A stretch of DNA of 53,415 nucleotides, taken from NCBI GenBank assembly GCA_011052015.1, contig DRJZ01000142.1, positions 1 through 53,415 on the forward strand, in the 5' to 3' direction. Positions 21,106 to 30,551 of this stretch are shown here, one piece after another. A program made the position numbers and the translations under genes. The stretch is from Acidiferrobacteraceae bacterium. GTDB taxonomy: Bacteria > Pseudomonadota > Gammaproteobacteria > HyVt-429. The notes under the pieces are model-generated. The model was given only the letters and a program-made list of their open reading frames with translations, ran no database searches and was not told the DNA's origin. Positions within the stretch are counted from its first letter, which is position 1, and the number at the start of each line of letters is the position of its first letter.

Positions 21106-21764
21106 AAAGCCATCTGGAGTGTGCTCAAGAGTTCTGAAAGATCAGCGTAGGAAGCTAGGAAAGCCGGATTGTTGGATTCGATTCTGGTTCGTACTGACAC
21201 AACCGGCAAACCCGCAGAGATTGCCGCCTCAATCCCGGAGTAGCTATCCTCAACAACCAGACACATATCCGGTGCTATGTTTTGTCTCTCCACTATGGCT
21301 CGGTAGATATCCGGCGCCGGTTTTCCTCGGTTGACGTCCTTTGCGGTGAGCACGATGCTAAAGTGGTCTCGTATCTGGTATCGGTCCAAAATATAAAATG
21401 CAGTCTCAGGCGATGCTGCGGTTCCTAAGGCAAGTTTGACATCATGAGCCGACAGCCGTTCAAGACTCTCAAGAGTATCTGGAAAACAAATATCGGTCGA
21501 TTCGATCAAGTCTCTCGCCCTGTTTTGTTTGAATCGTACCCATTTCCTGACATCGCTCTCATCGGGATTTAGCACAGCAGTGGCTTCTTGCACCACCTCC
21601 GATGTCTTGCGCCCGGCAATATTCGGGTAGTCTGGTCCAGTCAGTTCCAGCCTATTCCACAGTTCCCGATACGCCTGTGCGTGGCAGGCAGATGTTGAGA
21701 CCAGGACACCATCCATATCAAAGATCAGCAAGCTGATGGGCTTTCTGGCAAGGATGACGGTCAT
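21102..21764 (-). CDS. HAD-superfamily hydrolase (beta-phosphoglucomutase-like)
   Basis: 220 aa; LLIFDMDGVLVST, GTAASPE, KPAPDIY, VVEDSYSGIEAA. Confidence 0.9.
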   Translation of the reverse strand: MTVILARKPISLLIFDMDGVLVSTSACHAQAYRELWNRLELTGPDYPNIAGRKTSEVVQEATAVLNPDESDVRKWVRFKQNRARDLIESTDICFPDTLESLERLSAHDVKLALGTAASPETAFYILDRYQIRDHFSIVLTAKDVNRGKPAPDIYRAIVERQNIAPDMCLVVEDSYSGIEAAISAGLPVVSVRTRIESNNPAFLASYADLSELLSTLQMAL

Positions 21765-23731
21765 CGGCTACGAAAACGCCATTTTATAACTTCCAGGATG
21801 CATGCTATGCCATCACCGGTTGTGGTCCGGTTGGCCTTATCAGGGGAGAGAGGAAGAAATTTCACAGGGGTCTCAAAGATCTCACCTTGATCACGTAACA
21901 CGCGTGACAACAAGTTTTGGTTCAGACGCTTATCGTCAATATGCACTGAGTCATCTTCAAGATATTGAACACGAACTGCCCGGACCCCAGATAGGGTGTC
22001 TGAGATATACCGGCCAAACAAGAACAAATATGTCAAACTCAACAAGTAACTGCCGATGTAACTGATTGCACCCAGCATTCTGCTACGCCGGTAACGTAGA
22101 CCATAGGATTCGCGAATATCACGCACAGAAAGACGCCGACTCCCCCACACGACATCCAATCTTCCCCCTGCAAGTAATGAGGCGAGGTTCACGATATCCT
22201 CGCCCCGGTACATCCCCGAGGACTCGAACAGAATCGCGAAATCGTGCCCCCCTGATCGGATTGCGCTCAGAAACAGATCATCGGTGTCCCGATCCTGTTG
22301 CCAAAGGTTGCGCAACCGGAATGGAATCGCCTTGGAAATCTCAGCATTCAGATTGTTGGGGCTACGAAAGTAAAAAGTCGGCTCAATGGTGATTTGATCC
22401 AGACCAGCTCTGGATGACTCAAGAACGGTCTGCGAGACCTTGTCCAGAGATTGAGTATCAAGCAGGACGATGGCGACGGAAGTTTTCTTGTCTTTTTCGA
22501 TAAAGGATTCAATGAACGGAGCGAGCACCTTTTTTGCATTGTGTCTACCCGTATCACCCTCCTCAAAGTTTGCAATGCGGACAAGTCGTGGATCCTCAAT
22601 ATTTTTTAACCGACCCAATGGTACGTAAGGTACGCCTTGTTCTGTGCGATTCGGGTCATTTAGCAGATAATGTGTGATGAGAAACGGAGCCGGTATACTG
22701 CGCGAATTACGCTCACGCAGATAGTAGAGTGCGCGTTTGATAATCTCGATGGCACTAACGTCAGGAATTTCCGCGTCTTCCTGGATATTGGTCACCAAGA
22801 TCTTGACCGCCCGAAGGTTATTGGCGATATGTTGGCCAAGCCCCAGGGTCATATAAGATGGAAACAGACTGGAATGTTGGGTGCCTGGTGAGTAGACAAT
22901 CACATCTGCCTGCTCCAGGCGCTGCAGAAGATCTGGGTTTGGCGCTACCGACACGGACCTGGCAGCAAGGATCTGGTGCCAGTCAGTTTTGGCTTCGACG
23001 TCTTTGATCCACTCACTTGGCGCCTGATTAACTAAAAACAATTCTTCAATGTAATTTCGCCGGTTCGCATCAACGATATCTGCTTCGCTGGCTAACAGGC
23101 ACTTATTACTGTCTATGGCCACCAGGAACGCATTGCTCCCGTCGGTAACATTGACGGCGGTTTGGGCCGGAACACTCATTAAGGCACAGTAGTCGTCTAT
23201 AGCGCGATTGAAATCGCGCCCTGCCTCCAGATAGTATCCTGCAAACACCAAATTCCCAATACTGCAATCTGAAAAATCAAACGGGAACTTTGTGCGGCCC
23301 AATTCTTTCTGGAAGCTATCAAGTCGAGCAACTAACGTAGTACGCGGGTCCGGCTCGAGCTCACTTAGTAAGCGCACAAGTTCGTTATTAAAACCAGGCT
23401 CGGAACTCGATGGGATCTTGTCTCCGCTTATAATCCCAAAGCTGACCAGGGCCTCGGCTTGCCCATAGCCGAGGGGAAAGCGAAGATCCAGTAAATCAAT
23501 CAGCGACGCGCTACAAGAACCCAGTTCACGCGCAATGGTAGAGGCGTTCTTCCGAAAATCCGATGGCCCCAGGCTATCTCCCAGAAATCGCCGTACCTCT
23601 CCAGTGGACAATCCATCGTCATACCCGTTAATTGCCAGGGTCAGCTGTACGTGCGGGTTGCCAACCAGTTGTTTTGAAAGTGCCTGAGACCCACGCCCTC
23701 CTGAAAATATTATGACTTTAACTTGTTTCAT
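21761..23731 (-). CDS. CofD/YvcK-like domain fused to a GT2-like domain
   Basis: N-term VIIFSGGRGSQALSKQL...INGYDDGLSTGEVRRFLGDSLGPSDFRKN and ADVIVYSPGTQHSSLFPSYMTLGLGQHI; C-term VVWGSRR...LTYLFLFGRYISDTLSGVRAVR; ATG MKQVKV at 23731 preferred over 23863. Confidence 0.8.
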   Translation of the reverse strand: MKQVKVIIFSGGRGSQALSKQLVGNPHVQLTLAINGYDDGLSTGEVRRFLGDSLGPSDFRKNASTIARELGSCSASLIDLLDLRFPLGYGQAEALVSFGIISGDKIPSSSEPGFNNELVRLLSELEPDPRTTLVARLDSFQKELGRTKFPFDFSDCSIGNLVFAGYYLEAGRDFNRAIDDYCALMSVPAQTAVNVTDGSNAFLVAIDSNKCLLASEADIVDANRRNYIEELFLVNQAPSEWIKDVEAKTDWHQILAARSVSVAPNPDLLQRLEQADVIVYSPGTQHSSLFPSYMTLGLGQHIANNLRAVKILVTNIQEDAEIPDVSAIEIIKRALYYLRERNSRSIPAPFLITHYLLNDPNRTEQGVPYVPLGRLKNIEDPRLVRIANFEEGDTGRHNAKKVLAPFIESFIEKDKKTSVAIVLLDTQSLDKVSQTVLESSRAGLDQITIEPTFYFRSPNNLNAEISKAIPFRLRNLWQQDRDTDDLFLSAIRSGGHDFAILFESSGMYRGEDIVNLASLLAGGRLDVVWGSRRLSVRDIRESYGLRYRRSRMLGAISYIGSYLLSLTYLFLFGRYISDTLSGVRAVRVQYLEDDSVHIDDKRLNQNLLSRVLRDQGEIFETPVKFLPLSPDKANRTTTGDGIACILEVIKWRFRSR

Positions 23732-23828
23732 TGTTACGGCTTGATCGATCTGAAATCCGGTCTGTACAGTATTCTGATTGTTGTTTAATAATAAAATGGA
23801 GATGGAAACAATAACAGCCAAATTTGTT

Positions 23829-25868
23829 TCAACAAACTGTCGTGCCTTTACACGGGGTGCCAAATTCTAATTGACTCATTTTCCACAGCTTTCCCTTTCT
23901 CGGGATGACAATCTCTACTTTTATTGCATTGATCCGGATAGGGTCAAACCAAAAAGTCTGATGCATGCCGCCGTAGACCGGATGTTTTTCCTTGAACCGG
24001 GTCCTATCGAAATGATGCATTATATTGTCCGCAACAACAATCCAGGAGCCACCTCTTCGGCCTAATATTTTGATTGACTTGGCGGTCTCATCGGGGAGAT
24101 GTGGATAGATAAAGGGATAAACTAAGGTTACTCGCTGAACTGTACGTTGGGTATTAAACTTCGCCTGTAACCACATGCCCATCTTCTGTTCAGAATTACT
24201 GCTCCAGGAGCTACGCTCATTGTTGTCACTGAGATATTCTAACCCCGACCCTTGAGTGCTGCTATTTAGCAAATAAGCCTGACTGACGATCTTGGTGTCT
24301 ACATCGGCCTGTTTGTGATGGAAGTCTTCATAAATGTAGAATGGCCCTACATTCCACTTTGAATAAGAAATATTCTGTTCCTTCATGTGTCGCTCAAATG
24401 CAATGATTGGCAATCTTGTGTCATAACCGTGGGTAAGGATATAGCGGGCACCCGGTGATTTGTCGACAGTATCCTTATATGGGATTGGCCATCCGAGAAA
24501 GCGCTCGTTATAGGGTGGTGCGCATATGATTTCTTCATCCGTGCGAAAAATAATACGATACCCTAACCAGAATGAGGCATAACAACGGTCAATGCCTTTT
24601 TTCTTCAGCTCTTCTATCAAAGGAATAATTCCGGGAGTTTTCGCGATCTGACCGGCGAACTGTGGTGTACGCCAAGCACGTGTTACTTCTACAGAGGTTA
24701 CGAAGTTGAACAGCCCCAGACCCACAGCAATTGCACCCACTACGCAGCGCAATTTTTTCCCGGTAATTGAAAATGTATAGCCAAGCAAAAAGGGAAAGAA
24801 GATTACCGGTACCACCAGATATCTATACGACTCCGAGCTCGCACGCTCGCTAAAGGCATACAGGACAATGGCGATGAGACTGGAGGCCAGAAAGTAATCT
24901 TGGATGTCGAGGTAAGGCCAGTGACCTTGTTTAACATGGCGAATAAACAGGACCAATCTGTGGAAAAATACAGCAAGGATCAGAGATGAATAGATGACCG
25001 CAAACACATCCCTAAATAGGGGTATTTGATTCAGGTGGGTAGAAAAATCGGGAAACAGGGTCGGATTAACACCCATTGCTCCAGGTAATGTCTGGCTGAG
25101 GGCGGGGTCCCACAGGCGGTGGATCACTTCAAGGATTGGCCGGGTCTTTGAGACTGCCTCGTGTGCGTGAGGATGGTGTACAATAGAAAGTATAAAAGGT
25201 GCGAGGCCGATCAACGCCCCAAACAGAAATCTGCCAGCCCCCTTTGCGGCATCCACCAGGTTCTTGCCCAGTAGTATCAATATAAAGGCGGGAAATATGT
25301 AGGAGATCGTCAGCATGTGCGTGCTAAATGCGATCCCGCTTACGATCCCGATAAGCAGGAATAGAAGATATCGTCGCGAGGAATTGAAGGACATTGCCAA
25401 CAGATAGGGCGTTATCCAGGCAAAAGTAATGCTGGCCGCATAATTTGGTGGCACATATCCCGATTGAAGGATCAACAAGTAGGCAGATGGGAAAAGGACC
25501 AAGAGAAACGTTGGCCATTGGCTGTCTTTGGGCAGGACTTTTTTAGTGAGATAAAAAAATCCGACAAGGGACAGCAAACCAAGAGACATGGTCAGATAGC
25601 GGGCCCCGATAGTATTTCTGGGCATCCACTCCACCAAGGGTGCCATGAAATAGCCCTCAATAGGGAACAGATAGGGTGTTCCGCTGATCAATAGCGGCCA
25701 CTCCCCTTTGATCACCTGCTTGGCAATCAGAACGATCAGGGCCTCATCTCCGGTAACAGGCAGGTGGGTGATGCTGGTCCAGATAAAGAACGCACGTAGC
25801 CCCAATGCCACTAGCAAGACTGCCCCAAAGGCCAGGATTACAGATCGCTTTTCGATTGAAAAATTCAT
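23829..25868 (-). CDS. GT39/ArnT-like multi-pass membrane glycosyltransferase with C-terminal discoidin-like region
   Basis: 679 aa; luminal-loop signature LPVTGDEALIVLIAKQVIKGEWPLLISGTPYLFPIEGYF; C-term LSDNNERSSWSSNSEQKMGMWLQAKFNTQRTVQRVTL. Confidence 0.75.
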   Translation of the reverse strand: MNFSIEKRSVILAFGAVLLVALGLRAFFIWTSITHLPVTGDEALIVLIAKQVIKGEWPLLISGTPYLFPIEGYFMAPLVEWMPRNTIGARYLTMSLGLLSLVGFFYLTKKVLPKDSQWPTFLLVLFPSAYLLILQSGYVPPNYAASITFAWITPYLLAMSFNSSRRYLLFLLIGIVSGIAFSTHMLTISYIFPAFILILLGKNLVDAAKGAGRFLFGALIGLAPFILSIVHHPHAHEAVSKTRPILEVIHRLWDPALSQTLPGAMGVNPTLFPDFSTHLNQIPLFRDVFAVIYSSLILAVFFHRLVLFIRHVKQGHWPYLDIQDYFLASSLIAIVLYAFSERASSESYRYLVVPVIFFPFLLGYTFSITGKKLRCVVGAIAVGLGLFNFVTSVEVTRAWRTPQFAGQIAKTPGIIPLIEELKKKGIDRCYASFWLGYRIIFRTDEEIICAPPYNERFLGWPIPYKDTVDKSPGARYILTHGYDTRLPIIAFERHMKEQNISYSKWNVGPFYIYEDFHHKQADVDTKIVSQAYLLNSSTQGSGLEYLSDNNERSSWSSNSEQKMGMWLQAKFNTQRTVQRVTLVYPFIYPHLPDETAKSIKILGRRGGSWIVVADNIMHHFDRTRFKEKHPVYGGMHQTFWFDPIRINAIKVEIVIPRKGKLWKMSQLEFGTPCKGTTVC

Positions 25869-25889
25869 TAAATCAGGAGGGCCAGCAGA

Positions 25890-26627
25890 TCAGGATAGTC
25901 TACGGAACCTGAATCTGAGGAAGGTAATCAAGGCAATAAAAAAGTCCGTGGTCTTTATTTTTTTCCCGTCTTCTACGCTTCTAGGGTAGTAGTGGATCGG
26001 CACCTCTTTGATATTGATGTTGCTTCTGATCAAGAACGCTGTCAATTCATGGTCTGTCTCAAATCCACTGGTCACGATATTATATGAGCGAACCAGTTTA
26101 CCAGGATAAAGCTTATAGGCCGTTAAGGTGTCGGTGATCCATTTACCAAACAGCATAAAAGCAAAGACCGTAAGCAAACGGTTGGCAAGCCAGTTGACGA
26201 ACTTCTGGTCTTTGTGTTTGCTCTTGATGCGCTTTCCTTCCGGAGAGAATACAATCTGCCCTAGCAGGCGGCTGCCATAAATAGATATATGTTCGGGGTC
26301 ATGGTTCGCCTCCTCAATCATGGGAATGTAGTCGTTTGGCTCGTACTCAAGGTCTGCATCTTGCACCAGCACCCAGTCACCTGTTGAGGCCGATATTCCC
26401 CGCTTCACAGCTGAGCCTTTACCATGGTTTTCCGGCTGCAGGTAATAGGACACATTCTTGTGTTGTTTGACTATCTCACCGGTTCGATCGCTGGAACAAT
26501 CGTCAACGACAATCACTTCCTTATTCACTCCGATGGATTGCAGTTCGACCTGATCGATTTTCTCCAACAAAGCTCCAATAGAGGCTTCCTCGTTATAGGC
26601 AGGAATGACTATAGAAAGTGTTCTCAT
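25890..26627 (-). CDS. Glycosyltransferase family 2 (dolichol-phosphate mannosyltransferase-like)
   Basis: 245 aa; LSIVIPAYNEEASIGALLEKI, VVDDCSSDRTGE, VLVQDADLEYEPNDY, YGSR. Confidence 0.92.
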   Translation of the reverse strand: MRTLSIVIPAYNEEASIGALLEKIDQVELQSIGVNKEVIVVDDCSSDRTGEIVKQHKNVSYYLQPENHGKGSAVKRGISASTGDWVLVQDADLEYEPNDYIPMIEEANHDPEHISIYGSRLLGQIVFSPEGKRIKSKHKDQKFVNWLANRLLTVFAFMLFGKWITDTLTAYKLYPGKLVRSYNIVTSGFETDHELTAFLIRSNINIKEVPIHYYPRSVEDGKKIKTTDFFIALITFLRFRFRRLS

Positions 26628-26646
26628 GGTGTTTTTCTGCTCAATT

Positions 26647-28551
26647 TTATTTAGCTGCCGCCAAGCTGTTCGTGATTAATGCGTTGATCCGTTTGACATA
26701 GGCAGCTGGCGCTTTTAATGCCGCCCCCTCGGCCAGGGCCGCTTGGTCAAATAGGACCTGGGCCCAATCGTCTAGCTGTTTGTTGTCGCCACTGATTCGT
26801 TTTATCAAAACATGATCCGGATTGATTTCCAGAATTGGCTTGTGTTCGGGTAAGTCTTGTCCTATAGACTTAAGGATACGCTCCAGATTGCCCCCCATGT
26901 CCTGTTCATCGGCAACCAGACAAGCCGGTGAATCGGTGAGGCGATCTGTCAGGCGTACTTCTTTGACGCTATCTTTCAAGGCGCCTTTGATTTGTTTGAT
27001 AAAGTCAGAAAACTCCTTTTCCTGGGTTTTGGTGTCGGCTTTATTCTCGGAGTCGTCCAGGTTTTTAAGATCCAATGCACCTTTGGCGATCGATTTGAGT
27101 GGTTTACCCTCATATTCGGTGAGATGGGTCACGACCCACTCGTCGATGGTGTCGCTCAATAACAGGACCTCAATGTTCTTTTTTCGGAAAATCTCCAAGT
27201 GGGGTGATTGTGATGCGGCGGTGTGGCTGTCCGCTGTGAGGTAGTAAATGGCATCCTGCTTGAACGGCATGCGACCCATGTAGTCTTTTAGAGACTGGAT
27301 TTGTTCGTCAGATTCGCTGAGGGTGGTGGCAAATCGGAGAAGATCGGCAAGTTGTTGTTGGTTGTCCATGTCTTCGGCAATACCCTCTTTCAGGGCGCGG
27401 CCAAATTCTTTCCAGAAGATCTTGTATTTGTCCGGTTCTTTTTCGGCAAGGGTCTTGAGTTGAACCAATATTTTCTTCACCGAGGCATTGCGGATCTTGT
27501 CGATATCCTTGTTGTGCTGGAGGAACTCCCTCGACACATTCAAGGGCAGATCCATGGAATCCACGATCCCACGGACGAACCGCAAATAGTTGGGCATCAA
27601 GTGCTTGCTGTCATCCATAATGAAGATGCGACGCACATAGAGTTTTAGCCCGGATTGGCGTTCGCGATCCCATAGGTCAAAAGGCGCGTGACTGGGAATG
27701 AAAAGTAATGAGGTGTATTCCTGTTTGCCCTCAACCCGGTTGTGAATATGGGTAAGGGGTTTTTCGTGATCAAAGGTCAGGTTAGAGTAAAAACTATTAT
27801 ATTCATCTTCGCTGATCTCCTGCTTGGGTCGCGCCCACAGCGCCGATCCGCTGTTGATGGTCTCCCATTCAGGCTGCCCATCGTCTTTTCTATCGCCGTC
27901 GATCTCCTTGGGCATTTGGATAGGCAGGGAAATGTGATCTGAATACTTGGCGATGATGCCGCGCAGACGTATGGGCTCCAGGTATTCATCCTCACCCTCA
28001 CGGATATGCAGTGTGACCTCGGTCCCGCTTTGGGGCCGGTCCAGGGTTTGGACGGTGTATTCACCCTGTCCACTGGATTCCCAAAGCACCCCTTGATCGG
28101 CTTGGTCACCGGCACGGCGGGTGGTCAGGGTGACCTTGTTGGCCACCATAAATGCGGAATAAAAACCAACCCCAAACTGACCGATGAGGTTGGCGTCTTT
28201 GCTATCGTCGCCGGTGAGGGCCTTGACGAATTGCTTGGTCCCGGAGCGGGCGATGGTGCCGATGTGTTCGATGACCTCTTCCCGGCTCATGCCGATGCCA
28301 TTGTCGATGATCGACAGGGTGCGGGCGTCTTTGTCTACAGTCACCTGGACGCCCAACGTGTCGTCTTCAGACAGCAGGCTATTGTCAGTCAGGGCTTCAA
28401 ACCTCAGGCGGTCACAGGCATCCGAGGCATTGGAAATGAGCTCGCGGAGAAATATCTCCTTGTGGCCATACAGGGAATGGATCATGAGGTGCAGTAATTG
28501 CTGCACCTCGGTTTGGAAACCTAGGGTCTCAGATTGTGGGGTGTCTGTCAT
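26647..28551 (-). CDS. htpG: Chaperone protein HtpG (Hsp90)
   Basis: FQTEVQQLLHLMIHSLYGHKEIFLRELISNASDACDRLRFEAL; start at MTDTPQS (28551) rather than 28641. Confidence 0.96.
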   Translation of the reverse strand: MTDTPQSETLGFQTEVQQLLHLMIHSLYGHKEIFLRELISNASDACDRLRFEALTDNSLLSEDDTLGVQVTVDKDARTLSIIDNGIGMSREEVIEHIGTIARSGTKQFVKALTGDDSKDANLIGQFGVGFYSAFMVANKVTLTTRRAGDQADQGVLWESSGQGEYTVQTLDRPQSGTEVTLHIREGEDEYLEPIRLRGIIAKYSDHISLPIQMPKEIDGDRKDDGQPEWETINSGSALWARPKQEISEDEYNSFYSNLTFDHEKPLTHIHNRVEGKQEYTSLLFIPSHAPFDLWDRERQSGLKLYVRRIFIMDDSKHLMPNYLRFVRGIVDSMDLPLNVSREFLQHNKDIDKIRNASVKKILVQLKTLAEKEPDKYKIFWKEFGRALKEGIAEDMDNQQQLADLLRFATTLSESDEQIQSLKDYMGRMPFKQDAIYYLTADSHTAASQSPHLEIFRKKNIEVLLLSDTIDEWVVTHLTEYEGKPLKSIAKGALDLKNLDDSENKADTKTQEKEFSDFIKQIKGALKDSVKEVRLTDRLTDSPACLVADEQDMGGNLERILKSIGQDLPEHKPILEINPDHVLIKRISGDNKQLDDWAQVLFDQAALAEGAALKAPAAYVKRINALITNSLAAAK

Positions 28552-28761
28552 TGCTAAAGTGCTCCTGTGTCTCGGGCCATAGTTATGGGACATAACTCTA
28601 TAGAATGTCCAGTAAGATAGGTCTGCATGGGCCAAAATCAAGTCCCGGCTGAATTCATGAGGGTTGTGCCTCCAAGGTTTTCGTTTCCCTTAGTAATACC
28701 CCGTTTGCTTGTGGCGGGGCTATTTAATTTTATGGGAGTTCTGATCTGATTGAGGCTTTCC

Positions 28762-29610
28762 TTAAGGGTTGCGTGCGGCCTGTAGGGTGTTCTGCATGAG
28801 GGTGATGACGGTCATGGGCCCCACTCCACCGGGGACTGGGGTGATCCAGGCGGCTCGATGCCGGGCGGTATCAAATTCCACGTCGCCCACCAGACGCCCA
28901 CCGTCAGCGCGATTGGTGCCTACGTCGATAACCACGGCCCCGGGTTTGATCCATTCACCCTTGATCAAACCTGCCTTGCCTACGGCTACCACCAGGATGT
29001 CGGCCTGCTCGACCTGTTGAGGCAGATTCTGGGTCCGGCTGTGGCAGATCGTGACGGTGCAACGGGCCTGTAGTAGCTCCAGGGCCATGGGGCGGCCCAC
29101 CAAATTCGAGGCGCCGACTACCACGGCGTGGGCGCCGACGAGGGCAATATCAATGCTCTCTAAGAGAGTCATCACCCCTCGGGGGGTGCAAGGTCGTAAT
29201 AGGGGAGATTGTGCCGCCAGGCGGCCCAGGTTGTAGGGGTGAAGCCCATCCACATCTTTACTGGGGTCGATATGCTCGGTGACCTGTTCTTCATTGATGG
29301 CACCGGGTAAGGGTAGCTGTACCAGAATACCGTCAATTTTTGGGTCTTGGTTGAGTTGGTCGATAAGACCGATCAATTCCTGCTGATCCAACTGGGCGGG
29401 AAACCGGTGCAGGGATGAGCTTATCCCTACCTGTTCGCACATCTTTATTTTTTTACTAACATACACTTGAGACGCCGGGTCATCACCCACAATCACCACA
29501 GCAAGCCCCGGGGCGCGATGGCCATCTGTGACCCATTGAAGAACCTCGCTCTTGATGCTATCGGCGAGATGGGCGGCGAGTCTTTTGCCGTCTATGATCT
29601 TGGCGCTCAT
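28762..29610 (-). CDS. folD: Bifunctional methylenetetrahydrofolate dehydrogenase/cyclohydrolase FolD
   Basis: 282 aa; [60 protein letters not shown]. Confidence 0.97.
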   Translation of the reverse strand: MSAKIIDGKRLAAHLADSIKSEVLQWVTDGHRAPGLAVVIVGDDPASQVYVSKKIKMCEQVGISSSLHRFPAQLDQQELIGLIDQLNQDPKIDGILVQLPLPGAINEEQVTEHIDPSKDVDGLHPYNLGRLAAQSPLLRPCTPRGVMTLLESIDIALVGAHAVVVGASNLVGRPMALELLQARCTVTICHSRTQNLPQQVEQADILVVAVGKAGLIKGEWIKPGAVVIDVGTNRADGGRLVGDVEFDTARHRAAWITPVPGGVGPMTVITLMQNTLQAARNP

Positions 29611-29783
29611 GGGGCTTATCCGGCAGGGTGGCAGGCGGCGAATGATCGCATGAGTGGGTACGCTAAACCAAGTAATAGAGCAGGTTTGGGTGCGTTGACG
29701 CCAAATAGGCCAGGGCGTATAGTCGCCGACCGCGTTTGTGGACCAAAATTAAGGCTCCCAAATTAAATCTCGAAGCCCGTACT

Positions 29784-29819
29784 TTAATTTGGCAGCGAAA
29801 GCTATAATGGTATGCTAAG
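29784..29819 (+). repeat. 36-nt copy of the group I intron 3' end plus first 3'-exon bases (alternatively a tRNA promoter element)
   Basis: TTAATTTGGCAGCGAAAGCTATAATGGTATGCTAAG; 34/36 identical to 30429..30464. Confidence 0.8.
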
Positions 29820-29868
29820 TGTGTAGGTGTGGGCCGGTCCAGAAGCAAGGCCGGGGGCTACATATTAT

Positions 29869-29945
<77 letters not shown>

Positions 29946-30035
29946 GAATATAGCTACGAGATTCGAGCCACGAGCCACGAGCACCTGTAATAGTGTTCGT
30001 TCCTCAAAGCTCGCAGTTCGTAGCTTTAGTAATGC

Positions 30036-30501
30036 GCGCCCGTAGCTCAATCGGATAGAGCAACGGCCTTTAAGTGAAGGAGCCTCCACGGGGAAACACA
30101 ACCTTTGGAGTGGAGGGCACTGTATCGGTGAACCCTTAACGCGTGATGGCGATGGCAATACCGAGGAAACCAGTGGTTGAGAGGGATGATACGTAAGACT
30201 GTATCGCTTGACCGGCAGGGGCCGAAGGAATCGACCGGCGGTGGTAACAGGTTCTCGGCGCAGGTGGTTGTCGAGGACCCGTTTTGGCCGAGTGATGGGT
30301 AGGGCCCTGTTTAATAGGATATCGTTGCTGGGATCCGTAGAGACTATACGTGCCCCGCCTGAGATGGCGAAGATATAGTCCAGACCACAAACATAAGGAA
30401 GGGAAGGGATGGCAGCGACGCCCCACTCTTAATTTGGCAGCGAAAGCTGTAGTGGTATGCTAAGCCGTAGGTTACAGGTTCGATTCCTGTCGGGCGCACC
30501 A
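30036..30501 (+). tRNA. tRNA-Arg(TCT), split gene: exons about 30036..30070 and 30460..30501
   Basis: Ligated exons give a 77-nt tRNA: GCGCCCGTAGCTCAATCGGATAGAGCAACGGCCTT + CTAAGCCGTAGGTTACAGGTTCGATTCCTGTCGGGCGCACCA; acceptor GCGCCCG/CGGGCGC, anticodon stem ACGGC/GCCGT, loop CTTCTAA. Confidence 0.9.
30071..30459 (+). ncRNA. Group I-like self-splicing intron (IC3-like) in the anticodon loop of tRNA-Arg
   Basis: Interrupts the tRNA; AGACTATACG...AAGATATAGTCCAGACC resembles P7/P3/P8 core; CACGGGGAAACAC and GGTGAACCCTTAACGCG...CAATACCGAG resemble P2-P6 elements; terminal G; GAAA-capped hairpin near the 3' end. Confidence 0.87.
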
Positions 30502-30551
30502 ACTAAAAACAAGGGACGAGATACGAGGGACGAGAGGAAAGATTGATTTTT

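Noticed and set aside
28692-28730. Terminator hairpin CCCCG...CGGGG between htpG and folD
   Set aside because: Only 5 bp stem and no U-tract on the strand of the flanking genes; too weak to call.
30136-30426. 96-aa minus-strand ORF inside the tRNA-Arg intron
   Set aside because: Low-complexity translation antisense to structured intron RNA; no homing-endonuclease motif (LAGLIDADG, GIY-YIG, HNH).
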